DNA from: an uncultured Clostridia bacterium
GTDB taxonomy: Bacteria; Bacillota; Clostridia; Christensenellales; UBA1242
NCBI GenBank assembly: GCA_930971385.1
Contig: CAKNGB010000002.1
Location: 1 to 64,000, forward strand
DNA length: 64,000 nt
Direction of reading: 5' to 3'
A model generated the notes under the pieces. That model was given only the letters and a program-made list of their open reading frames with translations. It ran no database searches and was not told the DNA's origin. Of the stretch, positions 50,934 through 60,011 are shown piece after piece (the first letter of the stretch is position 1; each line of letters begins with the position of its first letter). Both the position numbers and the translations under genes were made by a program.

Positions 50934-51989
50934 TTATTCATTTTTGCCATAAATTTTTTTCAAAGTTTCTCTTAAATCATCACGCCATGAAAGGTAGTCG
51001 TGACCTCCAGAATAGGTGTGAAAAGATATTTTTTTATACTTAACTTTTTTCTTTAAATTTGAAATTGGCTTTTGCATAGTTTCATTTGGTTCACAGTTGC
51101 CATGTGAAATTATGATGTTTCCGTAAAGTGGTAAAGTTATGTATTGTTGAAAATTTCTTCCATAGTTTTCTTTTTCGTCAAGATAAAGGCTAGGCGACTG
51201 GCAGATTAGATATTTAAAAGGATTTTTAGAAAAGCAGGCAACATTCAGTCCGCAAAGTGCACCATATGAATTTCCCAAAAATATCATATCGTTTATATTA
51301 TATTCCTCTTTAAGTTTGTTTGAAAGAGTGTTCACAATGAATTCTGCAAAATACATATTGTAGGGCAATTCTTTGGTTCGGTCTTTTTGTAAAATTCCAA
51401 CCACAATCATATCAAGTTTTAATTCGTGCTGAATTAGGTCATCTAGGCGAAGAAATCTCATCCACAAAAAACCATCCGTGGCAATTAAACAATCATATTT
51501 CTTGTTTGGGTCGAAGTTTTTTGGCAGGGCAACAAAATATTCATAATATTTCCTTTTGTCTGCCTTAATTTTTTTTCTTATAAAGAACATTCTTGTGCGC
51601 GACATTTTTTTGAAAGGAAAAAGGTAGGAGGTTATAAGTTGAAACTTACCGCTTTTAAATTTCAAATTGTTTCGGCAAAATTTATCGTGGGTGGCGTGTT
51701 CATAAAAACTTTCGTCGTCGTCACAGTCAATTGAAAGATAGTATCCAATATTTTTTGTGTTGGGTAATAGATATCTTAAATAAAAAAATTTATCATCAAT
51801 AAGTTGAAAATCTGCTCCGTCGTTTCCGCTGGACTCTATCAATTTGATTTTTTTGCAAATGTTAGGATAAAAATGCTCCACAGTTAAAAAATGGTGATTA
51901 TTTTCCACAACAACGGAACCATTTTTTTTGAGATATTCCTCTATCTCATCCTTGTTTAGTCCTTTTAAAGTTTCAAACACGCTTTTCAT
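50934..51989 (-). CDS. Putative esterase, alpha/beta-hydrolase (enterochelin-esterase-like)
   Basis: FLGNSYGALCGL nucleophile elbow, C-terminal TYSGGHDYLSWRDDL; start reassigned to ATG 51989. Confidence 0.75.
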   Translation of the reverse strand: MKSVFETLKGLNKDEIEEYLKKNGSVVVENNHHFLTVEHFYPNICKKIKLIESSGNDGADFQLIDDKFFYLRYLLPNTKNIGYYLSIDCDDDESFYEHATHDKFCRNNLKFKSGKFQLITSYLFPFKKMSRTRMFFIRKKIKADKRKYYEYFVALPKNFDPNKKYDCLIATDGFLWMRFLRLDDLIQHELKLDMIVVGILQKDRTKELPYNMYFAEFIVNTLSNKLKEEYNINDMIFLGNSYGALCGLNVACFSKNPFKYLICQSPSLYLDEKENYGRNFQQYITLPLYGNIIISHGNCEPNETMQKPISNLKKKVKYKKISFHTYSGGHDYLSWRDDLRETLKKIYGKNE

Positions 51990-52238
51990 AGAATGATTAT
52001 AGCACAAAAAGAAGTAAAATCAAAGAAATTTTAAATAATTTTTAATATTTTACAATAAATTTTATCAACTTCTAATTATTTTTGCGAATTTGCGAAAAAT
52101 AATTGACTTTTAACTTCTAGACTGTTATAATATTCTTGCAATTTTGTTGAATGCTTAAGAAATTATAAGAAACAATAGTTGATAGTTATGGCTTTATAAT
52201 TTAACAAAACACGCAACAAAAGTCGTCATTTGGTTTGT

Positions 52239-52314
52239 GCTGATGTGGCTCAGTCGGTAGAGCGTCGCCTTGGTAAGGCGGAGGTCACGGGTCCGATTCC
52301 CGTCATCAGCTCCA
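52239..52314 (+). tRNA. tRNA-Thr (GGT anticodon), CCA tail encoded
   Basis: GCTGATGTGGCTCAGTCGGTAGAGCGTCGCCTTGGTAAGGCGGAGGTCACGGGTCCGATTCCCGTCATCAGCTCCA. Confidence 0.95.
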
Positions 52315-52436
52315 AAGAAAAAACTGCGCTTATTATTCATTTTGAAAACAAGTTTCAAAATTTCATTTGATGCTTGTTTTTTCTTTTATGCGACCAAACG
52401 AAAATCGCACTTTGTTGGCGATTTTGTCGCAACTTA
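52315..52436 (+). repeat. tRNA-3'-associated structured repeat, copy B
   Basis: AAGAAAAAACTGCGCTTATTATTCATTTTGAAAACAAGTTTCAAAATT...GCTTGTTTTTTCTTTTATGCGACCAAACGAAAATCGCACTTTGTTGGCGATTTTGTCGCAACTT; opposite strand to copy A. Confidence 0.8.
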
Positions 52437-52459
52437 CTATTGAAGAATGTCTTTGTGCT

Positions 52460-52548
52460 GAAACTGCGCTTTTGCTCATTTTCAAAACAAGTTTGAAAAA
52501 CTTTTCGCTTGTTTTTTCTCTTTAGCGACCAAACGCAACTCGCATAAC
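52460..52548 (+). repeat. tRNA-3'-associated repeat, copy C (partial)
   Basis: GAAACTGCGCTTTTGCTCATTTTCAAAACAAGTTTGAAAAACTTTTCGCTTGTTTTTTCTCTTTAGCGACCAAACGCAACTCGC. Confidence 0.75.
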
Positions 52549-52587
52549 AAAAAGGCTTTCGAAAATGCATTTGCATTTTTGGAAAGA

Positions 52588-52683
52588 GGAGAAAACGATT
52601 GAACGGTAAAACTTTTGTGTTGCAAAAGTTGAAGTGGAAAGAAGTTTTCGACGCAGTTGCAAGTTTAATTCCTGTCATCTCCA
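52588..52683 (+). pseudogene. tRNA-like sequence, degenerate
   Basis: GGAGAAA...CATCTCC acceptor ends (5/7 pairs), CGGTA D-loop-like, CTTTT-GTGTTGC-AAAAG anticodon-arm-like, GTTTAATTCCTGTC T-arm-like. Confidence 0.35.
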
Positions 52684-52747
52684 AACTTAAAAAATCGCTA
52701 CATTTTGGTTCACAAACTATAAGGCGGGATATTCTCATGAGCAGATT

Positions 52748-52936
52748 TTGAATTTATTTGGGAATTGTGAGGATGTTGAAACAATTGTGATGTTTTATGA
52801 TGACTGGCAAAGATATATGGGTTCTGGTGTTCAGTTCAATAAAAAAATTGCCGTGCACACAATTAATGATTTATATACCGCACGCGAACTTGTTAAAAAT
52901 GGGGTGTTTTATATCTACACTGATGTTATCATGTAG
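52748..52936 (+). pseudogene. Probable gene fragment of unknown function
   Basis: Reading frame stays coherent upstream of the first ATG (..IATFWFTNYKAGYSHEQILNLFGNCEDVETIVMFYDD..) with no clear start or RBS; directly after a tRNA-like remnant. Confidence 0.35.
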
Positions 52937-53013
52937 CGATTTTTGCGATAAGAATTTACTTTAAGGATAAAGAAAAGGTTTTAAAGTCTTTTTCTGTTTT
53001 CATATATTAGTTT

Positions 53014-53157
53014 ATGGACAAAACGAAGCAAAAATCTTATGGCGAGGAGTATCGACCAGTGCGGAGAGGTTATAGAATAAAACTGAAAATTGTTTTGCCG
53101 ATTTTCTTTGCGATTGTGGCTTTAATTATAACTCTCTCTAACTTGTTTTTGAGATGA
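53014..53157 (+). CDS. Small single-TM protein translationally coupled to M50 protease
   Basis: Own translation (47 aa): MDKTKQKSYGEEYRPVRRGYRIKLKIVLPIFFAIVALIITLSNLFLR; stop overlaps next start (ATGA). Confidence 0.6.
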   Translation: MDKTKQKSYGEEYRPVRRGYRIKLKIVLPIFFAIVALIITLSNLFLR

Positions 53158-53996
53158 AAAAGTGCACAGTTAATCCTTGTTTTTTCATAATTTTGATTTG
53201 GCTTTTGTTTTGTTCTGGCTTTATGGTGGCGCTGTCCTATTTTTTGGTTATCTTTTTGCATGAACTTGGGCATTATTTTGTTGCCAAAAGGTTGGGATAC
53301 AAATTGTCGAGATTTTCGCTTTCTCCGTATGGCGTCAGTTTGTCTTACTACGGCGAAACCTTGGAAGAGAAAGATGAGGTCAACATCGCGCTGGCTGGAC
53401 CTTTTGTGAATTTTCTTTCCGCTTTTCTTGTTATGGCTGTTTGGTGGCTTTTTCCAAGTTTCTACTCCATATCCAAAGAGTTTACTCTTGTTAGTTTTGT
53501 TATTGCACTTTTCAATCTTCTGCCTGCTTATCCGTTAGATGGCGGTCGAGTGTTTGTGGCTTGTTGTGGCAGGTTTATGGATAGGAAAAAGGCGATTAAA
53601 ATCACTATGATTTTGAATGTTGTTTTAAGCGTGTTTTTCTTTTTGATGTTCATTGTGTTTTGTTTCATCAATTTTAATCCAACCTATCTTCTTTTTGGAG
53701 TTTTTTTAGTTATGGGGCTTTTAGATTTGAAATTTTTAAGTAAGTTTGAAAAACTGAATGTTTTTAACAAGAATTTTAAAAACTTTTCTAAACCTAGATT
53801 TTTGGTGATAACAGAGGAGGCAACTTTAAAGGAGATTTTAAAGAAAGTTGAGCCAAACAAAACCACAATTTTTGTTTTCATGAAACAAAATGGTAAAAGC
53901 GTGTTAATTTCAGATAAACAGATTTTAAATTTGGCGCTTAATTCTGATATCAATTTAAAAATAGGCGATTTTATATCAAAAAAAGGAAAAAAGTAA
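53154..53996 (+). CDS. M50 intramembrane metalloprotease, SpoIVFB-like
   Basis: FLHELGHYFVAKRLG and NLLPAYPLDGGRV motifs; C-terminal CBS-like region. Confidence 0.85.
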   Translation: MKKCTVNPCFFIILIWLLFCSGFMVALSYFLVIFLHELGHYFVAKRLGYKLSRFSLSPYGVSLSYYGETLEEKDEVNIALAGPFVNFLSAFLVMAVWWLFPSFYSISKEFTLVSFVIALFNLLPAYPLDGGRVFVACCGRFMDRKKAIKITMILNVVLSVFFFLMFIVFCFINFNPTYLLFGVFLVMGLLDLKFLSKFEKLNVFNKNFKNFSKPRFLVITEEATLKEILKKVEPNKTTIFVFMKQNGKSVLISDKQILNLALNSDINLKIGDFISKKGKK

Positions 53997-54059
53997 GAGA
54001 TTTTAAAAATTAGCTTAAAATTATTTGTAAAAACCAATTATTTTATTTATAATATAAAT

Positions 54060-57026
54060 ATGAAAAGGTTGTTTTTGTTAATTTTATCCTTTATGTTTTT
54101 AGGCGGAGCGGTGACAGGTTCAGCACTTCTCCTTTCTGGCTGTGACAGTGCACAAACTGAAACAAATGGGGGGGGGAATTCGCAAGATGAGAATTTAAAT
54201 GAAAATCAAAACGGAGAAACTTCTGAAAAAGATGATGAAAACAACGAAAATGTGCAAGCATATACAAATTCTATAAGAGTTGTCTATGAAGAATATGTTG
54301 GATATGCTAGTTATGAGTGTTCGATTATGTTTGCTTGTGATAACGGCTCAAGTATGCAAATATTAAATGTTGGCGATTATTATGTTTTTGAAAATGTTGG
54401 AACATATCCACAAATTTCTTTAGGTCCTTGGGGCGGTGGTTCAACTGGATATATATTTACATCATATGTTAATGGTGAACTTTGGGGAAATGCATATTTC
54501 CAAGGTACCACTCCTGGCATCATGGATTTACCTCTTGAAGAAGATTCAGGTGAAACATTGATTTTGCTTACTGTTTCGCAAGCAATCACAGTAAGTTATC
54601 ATGCCAATGGTGGTTCAGGTTCAATGGACACAGAGCATTTACCATATGGCACAACATACGAAATTAAAGATTGTGAGTTTACAAATAGTTATGGTGATTT
54701 TTTGGGCTGGGCGACTACTTCCACTGGAGGTGTACGTTATCAACCAGGCACCAGAATAAATTTAAGTAGTGATTTATCGTTGTATGCAGTTTGGGATGTG
54801 ACCACATACACCAATTATTATTACTATCGAACGACAAGTGGCACAACGACATCTACGACTCAGACGCACACAGGTACTTTCACAACTTTAACTGCTTCAA
54901 ACATCAGTAATGAATACACCTCAAATGGCTGGCGCATAAGTATGTGGGGAACAAGTTCTTCAACAACAACTCAAGGGTATAGTGCTGGAGAAACAGTCAC
55001 AACTGCCTCGGGTGATAATCTATATGCTGTTTCAAATCGAACTGTAAGTATAACCTATAACACAGGTGGAGGTTCCTCTGTTTCCTCAACAACAGGTATT
55101 CAATGGTGGAATCAATACGGAAATAGATGCACTAATCCAACTTTAACAATCTCATCAACAAGACCAACGCGGTCGGGGTATACCTTTCTTGGCTGGACAG
55201 AGACCCCAAATGGTAGTAGTGTTCAATATGATTCAGGTTGGTCATATACATTTTCTAGAGCATACAACCAAACTGCAAGCGTGACTTTGTATGCTGTTTG
55301 GGAGAAATCGACATATGATGCAACTTTAAATGTTAAATTTGTTCGCAATTATGGGACGTATAATGTTTCACTTAGCGTGAGTGGCACTGGACTTACAACA
55401 AGAAGTATCAGCGAGGGTGGCACAGCCACATTTACATATGAGACAGATGGCTCTGCTTCGTCAATCACTGTAACAGTTCGTGAAACTTCTCCATCTCCAA
55501 ATTACTTCTATGTTGGCACATCAACAACCCCAACAAGTTTAACTTCATATTCTTTCACATGGGATAGAAATTCTGATAAAACAGTGAATATATACACAGA
55601 ACAGCGTTATACTATAACATATGACGGAAATGGATCGACTTCTGGTTCAACTTCACCCACATATTATAGATATAACTCTTGGCCGACAATCGCATCTAAT
55701 GGTTTTAGTCGAACGGGGTATACATTTGCGGGTTGGTCAACAAGTTCAAGTGGAGGTGTTGATTATCGCCCGGGAAACTCTTACACGAAAAATGATTATC
55801 CAACCTTGTATGCTGTTTGGAATAGGATTTCTTACACCATAACATATAATGGTAATGGTCACACGGGTGGAAGCATGAATCCAACAACAAAATATTATGG
55901 TGATACTGTGACGCTGAGTGCAAATGCTTTCACAAGAACTGGATATCATTTCACTGGCTGGGCAACAAGTCCAACTGGTCCATTTGCTTATGGCGACCAA
56001 GCCTCTTATTCATCAAATTCCAGCGTGACCTTGTATGCTGTTTGGGCGGTTAACACATATTACGTTTCTTTCCAACCAAACGGAGCGAGCGGAAGTGCCT
56101 ACACGCAAACTTTCACTTGGGGTGTTTCCACCACGCTTACTGCAAATAGATTTACAAGAAGTGGATATAACTTCTTGGGTTGGAGTGTTGGTTCAGCCTC
56201 GGCAGGTGTTAGTTATGGCGATATGGCGACGGTTTCCAACTTAACCTCTTCAAATGGCGGAACGGTGTATTTCTATGCACAATGGGAGGCAAAAGTTCAA
56301 GCGAAATATGACAGCGTGGGTGGATATTGGTATGTCGAAAATGGCAAAATTCCACAAACTAAAGTGACGGACACAACAATCATCAACGCACTTAACAGCA
56401 CTTCCACAACAGGTGCATCTTATAACATTGCTGGACAAATTTTACAATCGCGAGTATATAGTGGCACGGAGTATTGCCAATGGAATGGAAATTGGTATGA
56501 AGTTGAGCCGATTAAATGGCGTTTGACTTCTGATCCAAATCAAGCGGTTGGCTACACCTCCACAAGTCCAATCAATGCCGTTTTAGCGGAGATTGTGTAT
56601 GTTGACCAATATTCTTCCATTGAATTAAACGCTGGTGCTGGGTATTCGTCTGAAGCGGTCACTGAATTTTTGAGCAATGGAATTTCAACTCAGTATTTAG
56701 ACGGCACATACGCATATACCGTGGAAAACTTTGGTGATGGCACAACTTTCATAACCACAACAACCACAACTGCACAAGTTTTGGTGGCAAGCGAAAGTGA
56801 GATTAAAGCGGTTGCAGGCACAACAGCTATTGAGTTTTCTGATCTTGCAAACGATATTATGCAATATTATAGTGGAGTGAATGTTTACTTCACACGAGAT
56901 TTAGGTTCTAACTATAACAACATCGTTTGCTTTAATGGAGCAGGCAAAGAAACACAACGCTTTGCAACGGAATATCGCGGAGTGCAATTTACTCTTCGTT
57001 TTACTGAATATGTTTGTGTGGCATAA
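54060..57026 (+). CDS. Lipoprotein with multiple InlB B-repeat (Listeria-Bacteroides) modules and a C-terminal DUF6273-like domain
   Basis: Repeated ITYxGNGxxxGS..Y..G...LxAxxFTRTGYxFxGWxTSxxG.....Y......LYAVW. Confidence 0.8.
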   Translation: MKRLFLLILSFMFLGGAVTGSALLLSGCDSAQTETNGGGNSQDENLNENQNGETSEKDDENNENVQAYTNSIRVVYEEYVGYASYECSIMFACDNGSSMQILNVGDYYVFENVGTYPQISLGPWGGGSTGYIFTSYVNGELWGNAYFQGTTPGIMDLPLEEDSGETLILLTVSQAITVSYHANGGSGSMDTEHLPYGTTYEIKDCEFTNSYGDFLGWATTSTGGVRYQPGTRINLSSDLSLYAVWDVTTYTNYYYYRTTSGTTTSTTQTHTGTFTTLTASNISNEYTSNGWRISMWGTSSSTTTQGYSAGETVTTASGDNLYAVSNRTVSITYNTGGGSSVSSTTGIQWWNQYGNRCTNPTLTISSTRPTRSGYTFLGWTETPNGSSVQYDSGWSYTFSRAYNQTASVTLYAVWEKSTYDATLNVKFVRNYGTYNVSLSVSGTGLTTRSISEGGTATFTYETDGSASSITVTVRETSPSPNYFYVGTSTTPTSLTSYSFTWDRNSDKTVNIYTEQRYTITYDGNGSTSGSTSPTYYRYNSWPTIASNGFSRTGYTFAGWSTSSSGGVDYRPGNSYTKNDYPTLYAVWNRISYTITYNGNGHTGGSMNPTTKYYGDTVTLSANAFTRTGYHFTGWATSPTGPFAYGDQASYSSNSSVTLYAVWAVNTYYVSFQPNGASGSAYTQTFTWGVSTTLTANRFTRSGYNFLGWSVGSASAGVSYGDMATVSNLTSSNGGTVYFYAQWEAKVQAKYDSVGGYWYVENGKIPQTKVTDTTIINALNSTSTTGASYNIAGQILQSRVYSGTEYCQWNGNWYEVEPIKWRLTSDPNQAVGYTSTSPINAVLAEIVYVDQYSSIELNAGAGYSSEAVTEFLSNGISTQYLDGTYAYTVENFGDGTTFITTTTTTAQVLVASESEIKAVAGTTAIEFSDLANDIMQYYSGVNVYFTRDLGSNYNNIVCFNGAGKETQRFATEYRGVQFTLRFTEYVCVA
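54168..54176 (+). repeat. Poly-G tract (G9) in the coding start of a surface lipoprotein
   Basis: AAAT-GGGGGGGGG-AATTC, codons N-G-G-G-N. Confidence 0.9.
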
Positions 57027-57063
57027 AAGTTTAAAATAGATTTATTTTTAAAATGACAAAATA

Positions 57064-57098
57064 AAAAACTTTATCGAAACCGATAAAGTTTTTTTTGA
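57064..57098. terminator. Bidirectional terminator
   Basis: AAAACTTTATCG-AAAC-CGATAAAGTTTTTTTT. Confidence 0.8.
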
Positions 57099-57120
57099 TT
57101 AAACAGGTTTTAACTATAAG

Positions 57121-57861
57121 TTATGCTCTTTGAAGATTTAAAAGCACGACATCGTCGGTGTTTGTGACTGTGTTCCAAAAAGATCTAAATCCAACAATCG
57201 CGCCAGTTGTGAATAAGTCGGCATTTGCTGTGTTTTCAATGGTTGCATCGTTAACAATGAAGGAATAGGTAAGTGTTTCGCTCTCGTATGAAACCACGAA
57301 ACTAACATCTAAAATTCCGTCCTCGTCTTGAACCAAAGTGTTTGATGCAATTATGTTGTTATAGTCTTGTTCGCTCCAGAAAATTCCTCCAAGCTCAGCA
57401 ACTTTGTATCCCTCGGCAGTTTTTGCAACTCCAAGTCTAATTTCGTAGGTGTGGTTATAAGTTGTTGTTTCTTCCGTTGTGTTAGCGCTGTTGAAGGAAA
57501 GAACGAAAGCGGTAAAATCTCCTTCATCAATGTTTTTTAAGTCTAAGTCGAAAGAAAAGGTTGTTTGTGTGCCATCCCAATCTAAATTTTTATCTTCTTC
57601 ATTGAAGTAAGTTGAACCAGACTCTCTGTATTCTCCACTTCCTTCGCAAGTTTCTCCTTCTGTGTTTCTTATAAGTATAACTCCGCCGTCTACACGCTCT
57701 TCAATGTTAGCATTTCCTTGGTAATCGTTTTGGAAGGCTGAATAATCGTAATTTGTTGCGTTCGTTCCACAGCAAGCCGAAAGAAGAATTGCTGAAATAA
57801 CTAAGAAAACGCTTGCCATAATTCCGACTAAGACCTTCTTCAAAGTTCTTGAATTAGTCAT
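57121..57861 (-). CDS. Lipoprotein, unknown function
   Basis: VFLVISAILLSACCGTN signal/lipobox. Confidence 0.65.
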   Translation of the reverse strand: MTNSRTLKKVLVGIMASVFLVISAILLSACCGTNATNYDYSAFQNDYQGNANIEERVDGGVILIRNTEGETCEGSGEYRESGSTYFNEEDKNLDWDGTQTTFSFDLDLKNIDEGDFTAFVLSFNSANTTEETTTYNHTYEIRLGVAKTAEGYKVAELGGIFWSEQDYNNIIASNTLVQDEDGILDVSFVVSYESETLTYSFIVNDATIENTANADLFTTGAIVGFRSFWNTVTNTDDVVLLNLQRA

Positions 57862-58146
57862 TTTTACCTCCTTTTAATTCAAGCGACAAACAAATTTTGT
57901 TTGACTACGCTTAGACTAACATTTTTTATTCAATAAGTCAAATAAATATCACAAAAATATTTTTTTATTTATAAATAAAATATTTGCTATTTTTTTCCTT
58001 CTGGTTTATAATATATTTGATAAGTTTCTTTTAATTTCTGTTTTTGCTTGAAAATAAAAATTTCTAAAAATTTAGTATGAATATTTTAACATTTATTAGA
58101 AATTTTATCTTGTGTTTTTGTATATATTATATGGAAAGGAGGGCGC

Positions 58147-59115
58147 ATGAACATTATTGAAGTTGACAACTTAACAAAAGACTATGGGCATGGCAGAGGT
58201 GTGTTCGATGTGTCGTTTAATGTTAAGGAAGGCGAAGTTTTTGGCTTTTTAGGTCCTAACGGCGCTGGAAAATCAACAACAATCAGGCATATCATGGGTT
58301 TTTCGCGTCCTCAAAAGGGTGAAACGCGCGTGTTTGGCATGGAGTCGTTTCATAACTACTATAAAATCTTGGCAAATGTTGGCTATCTTCCTGGCGAAAT
58401 CGCACTTCCAGAGGGGCTTACTGGCTGGGAATTTATTGATATGATGAGAAAACTTAGAAAGAGCGAAAACAAGGAAAGGTTAGACTATCTTCTCGACAAA
58501 TTTAAGTTAGATCCCTCCATGGAAACAAAAAGGATGAGTTTGGGCGATAAACGTAAACTTGCCATTATCACTGCTTTTATGGATGACCCTGAAGTTTTGG
58601 TTTTGGATGAGCCGACAAGCGGACTTGACCCAGTTATGCAACAAGTTTTCATTGATTTCATAAAGGAAGAGAAGAAAAAAGGCAAGACCATTCTCCTTTC
58701 CTCTCACATTTTTAACGAAGTCGAAGCAACTTGCGACAGAATTGCCATTATTAAAGACGGGCGCATTGTTTCGGAATTTGAAACAAGTTTTATTAAGCAT
58801 AACGAAAATAAGGAATATGTTTTAGAATTCGACACTTTAAAAGATTTGCAAGATTTTGTTAAACTTTTCCCTAAAGGTCACACTGTTAAAGGCGTGGTTA
58901 AAAAAATGGGTGTGATGAAGGTGGACGAGAAAAATCTCACTGCCAACATCGTTTTCCGCGATGAAAGCGTCAATAAGTTTTTGGATTTAATCACAAAGTG
59001 CAAGGTTAAGTCGTTTAAAGAAATAAAGTTCACTTTGGAAGACTATTTCATGCAGTTCTATAAGGAAGATAAAGATTTTGGAGGTGCAATGCAATGGAAG
59101 AAAAAGAAGAAGTAA
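58147..59115 (+). CDS. ABC transporter ATP-binding protein
   Basis: FLGPNGAGKSTTIRHIMGF, MSLGDKRKLAIITAF, VLVLDEPTSGLDP. Confidence 0.92.
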   Translation: MNIIEVDNLTKDYGHGRGVFDVSFNVKEGEVFGFLGPNGAGKSTTIRHIMGFSRPQKGETRVFGMESFHNYYKILANVGYLPGEIALPEGLTGWEFIDMMRKLRKSENKERLDYLLDKFKLDPSMETKRMSLGDKRKLAIITAFMDDPEVLVLDEPTSGLDPVMQQVFIDFIKEEKKKGKTILLSSHIFNEVEATCDRIAIIKDGRIVSEFETSFIKHNENKEYVLEFDTLKDLQDFVKLFPKGHTVKGVVKKMGVMKVDEKNLTANIVFRDESVNKFLDLITKCKVKSFKEIKFTLEDYFMQFYKEDKDFGGAMQWKKKKK

Positions 59116-60011
59116 TCAAAGTGGAAGACCTCACAAAAGACTATGGAAACGGGCACGGAATTTTTGATATTACCTTTTCAGTGAAAAAACATGAAACCTT
59201 TGGCTTTGTGGGAACAAATGGAAGCGGAAAAACAACAACCATTCGTCACATTATGGGTTTCATTAAAGCACAAAAAGGAAATGTTCAAGTGCTTGGCATG
59301 GATGCGTGGAAGGACTCTTGCGAGATAAAAAAATATGTTTCCTACATTCCTGGCGAAATTGCCTTTCCAGACCTTTACACTGGCACAGCCTTCTTGAAAG
59401 CACAGGCGGAACTATTGAAACTTAAAGACTGGACTTATGCCAACACACTTATCGAAAGGTTGCAACTTGACCCGTCGGCAAACCTTAAACGCATGAGTAA
59501 AGGTATGAAGCAAAAAACGGCGATTGTGGCGGCACTTATGGCGGATAAGGACATTCTTATCATGGATGAGCCAACAACTGGGCTTGACCCACTTATGCGT
59601 GAAACCTTTTTGGAACTTGTTAAGGAAGAAAAGCAAAAAGGTAAAACAATTTTGATGTCCAGCCAGATGTTTGACGAACTTGAAGCAACTTGCGACCGTG
59701 TGGCACTTATCTTTGACGGAAGAATTATTGATATTGCCGACATCAACGCACTTAAAAATTCTCATGTTAAAGCGTATAAGGTGGAATTTAAGAATAAGGA
59801 AGACTATCAAAACTTCAAAAGAACGAAATATAAAATTATTCGTGACCAAGAAAAATACTTTCAGGTGACTGTGCAGATTGAAGATAAAGATATTAATAAA
59901 CTTTTTAAGAGTTTGACTAAATATGATGTGAAATTTATTGCAGAAGTCAAATTTAATTTGGAAAAACACTTTAAGGATGTTTTGGCAAAAAAAGGAGGAG
60001 AAAATGTTTAG
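59094..60011 (+). CDS. ABC transporter ATP-binding protein (tandem paralogue)
   Basis: FVGTNGSGKTTTIRHIMGF, MSKGMKQKTAIVAALM, ILIMDEPTTGLDP. Confidence 0.92.
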   Translation: MEEKEEVIKVEDLTKDYGNGHGIFDITFSVKKHETFGFVGTNGSGKTTTIRHIMGFIKAQKGNVQVLGMDAWKDSCEIKKYVSYIPGEIAFPDLYTGTAFLKAQAELLKLKDWTYANTLIERLQLDPSANLKRMSKGMKQKTAIVAALMADKDILIMDEPTTGLDPLMRETFLELVKEEKQKGKTILMSSQMFDELEATCDRVALIFDGRIIDIADINALKNSHVKAYKVEFKNKEDYQNFKRTKYKIIRDQEKYFQVTVQIEDKDINKLFKSLTKYDVKFIAEVKFNLEKHFKDVLAKKGGENV

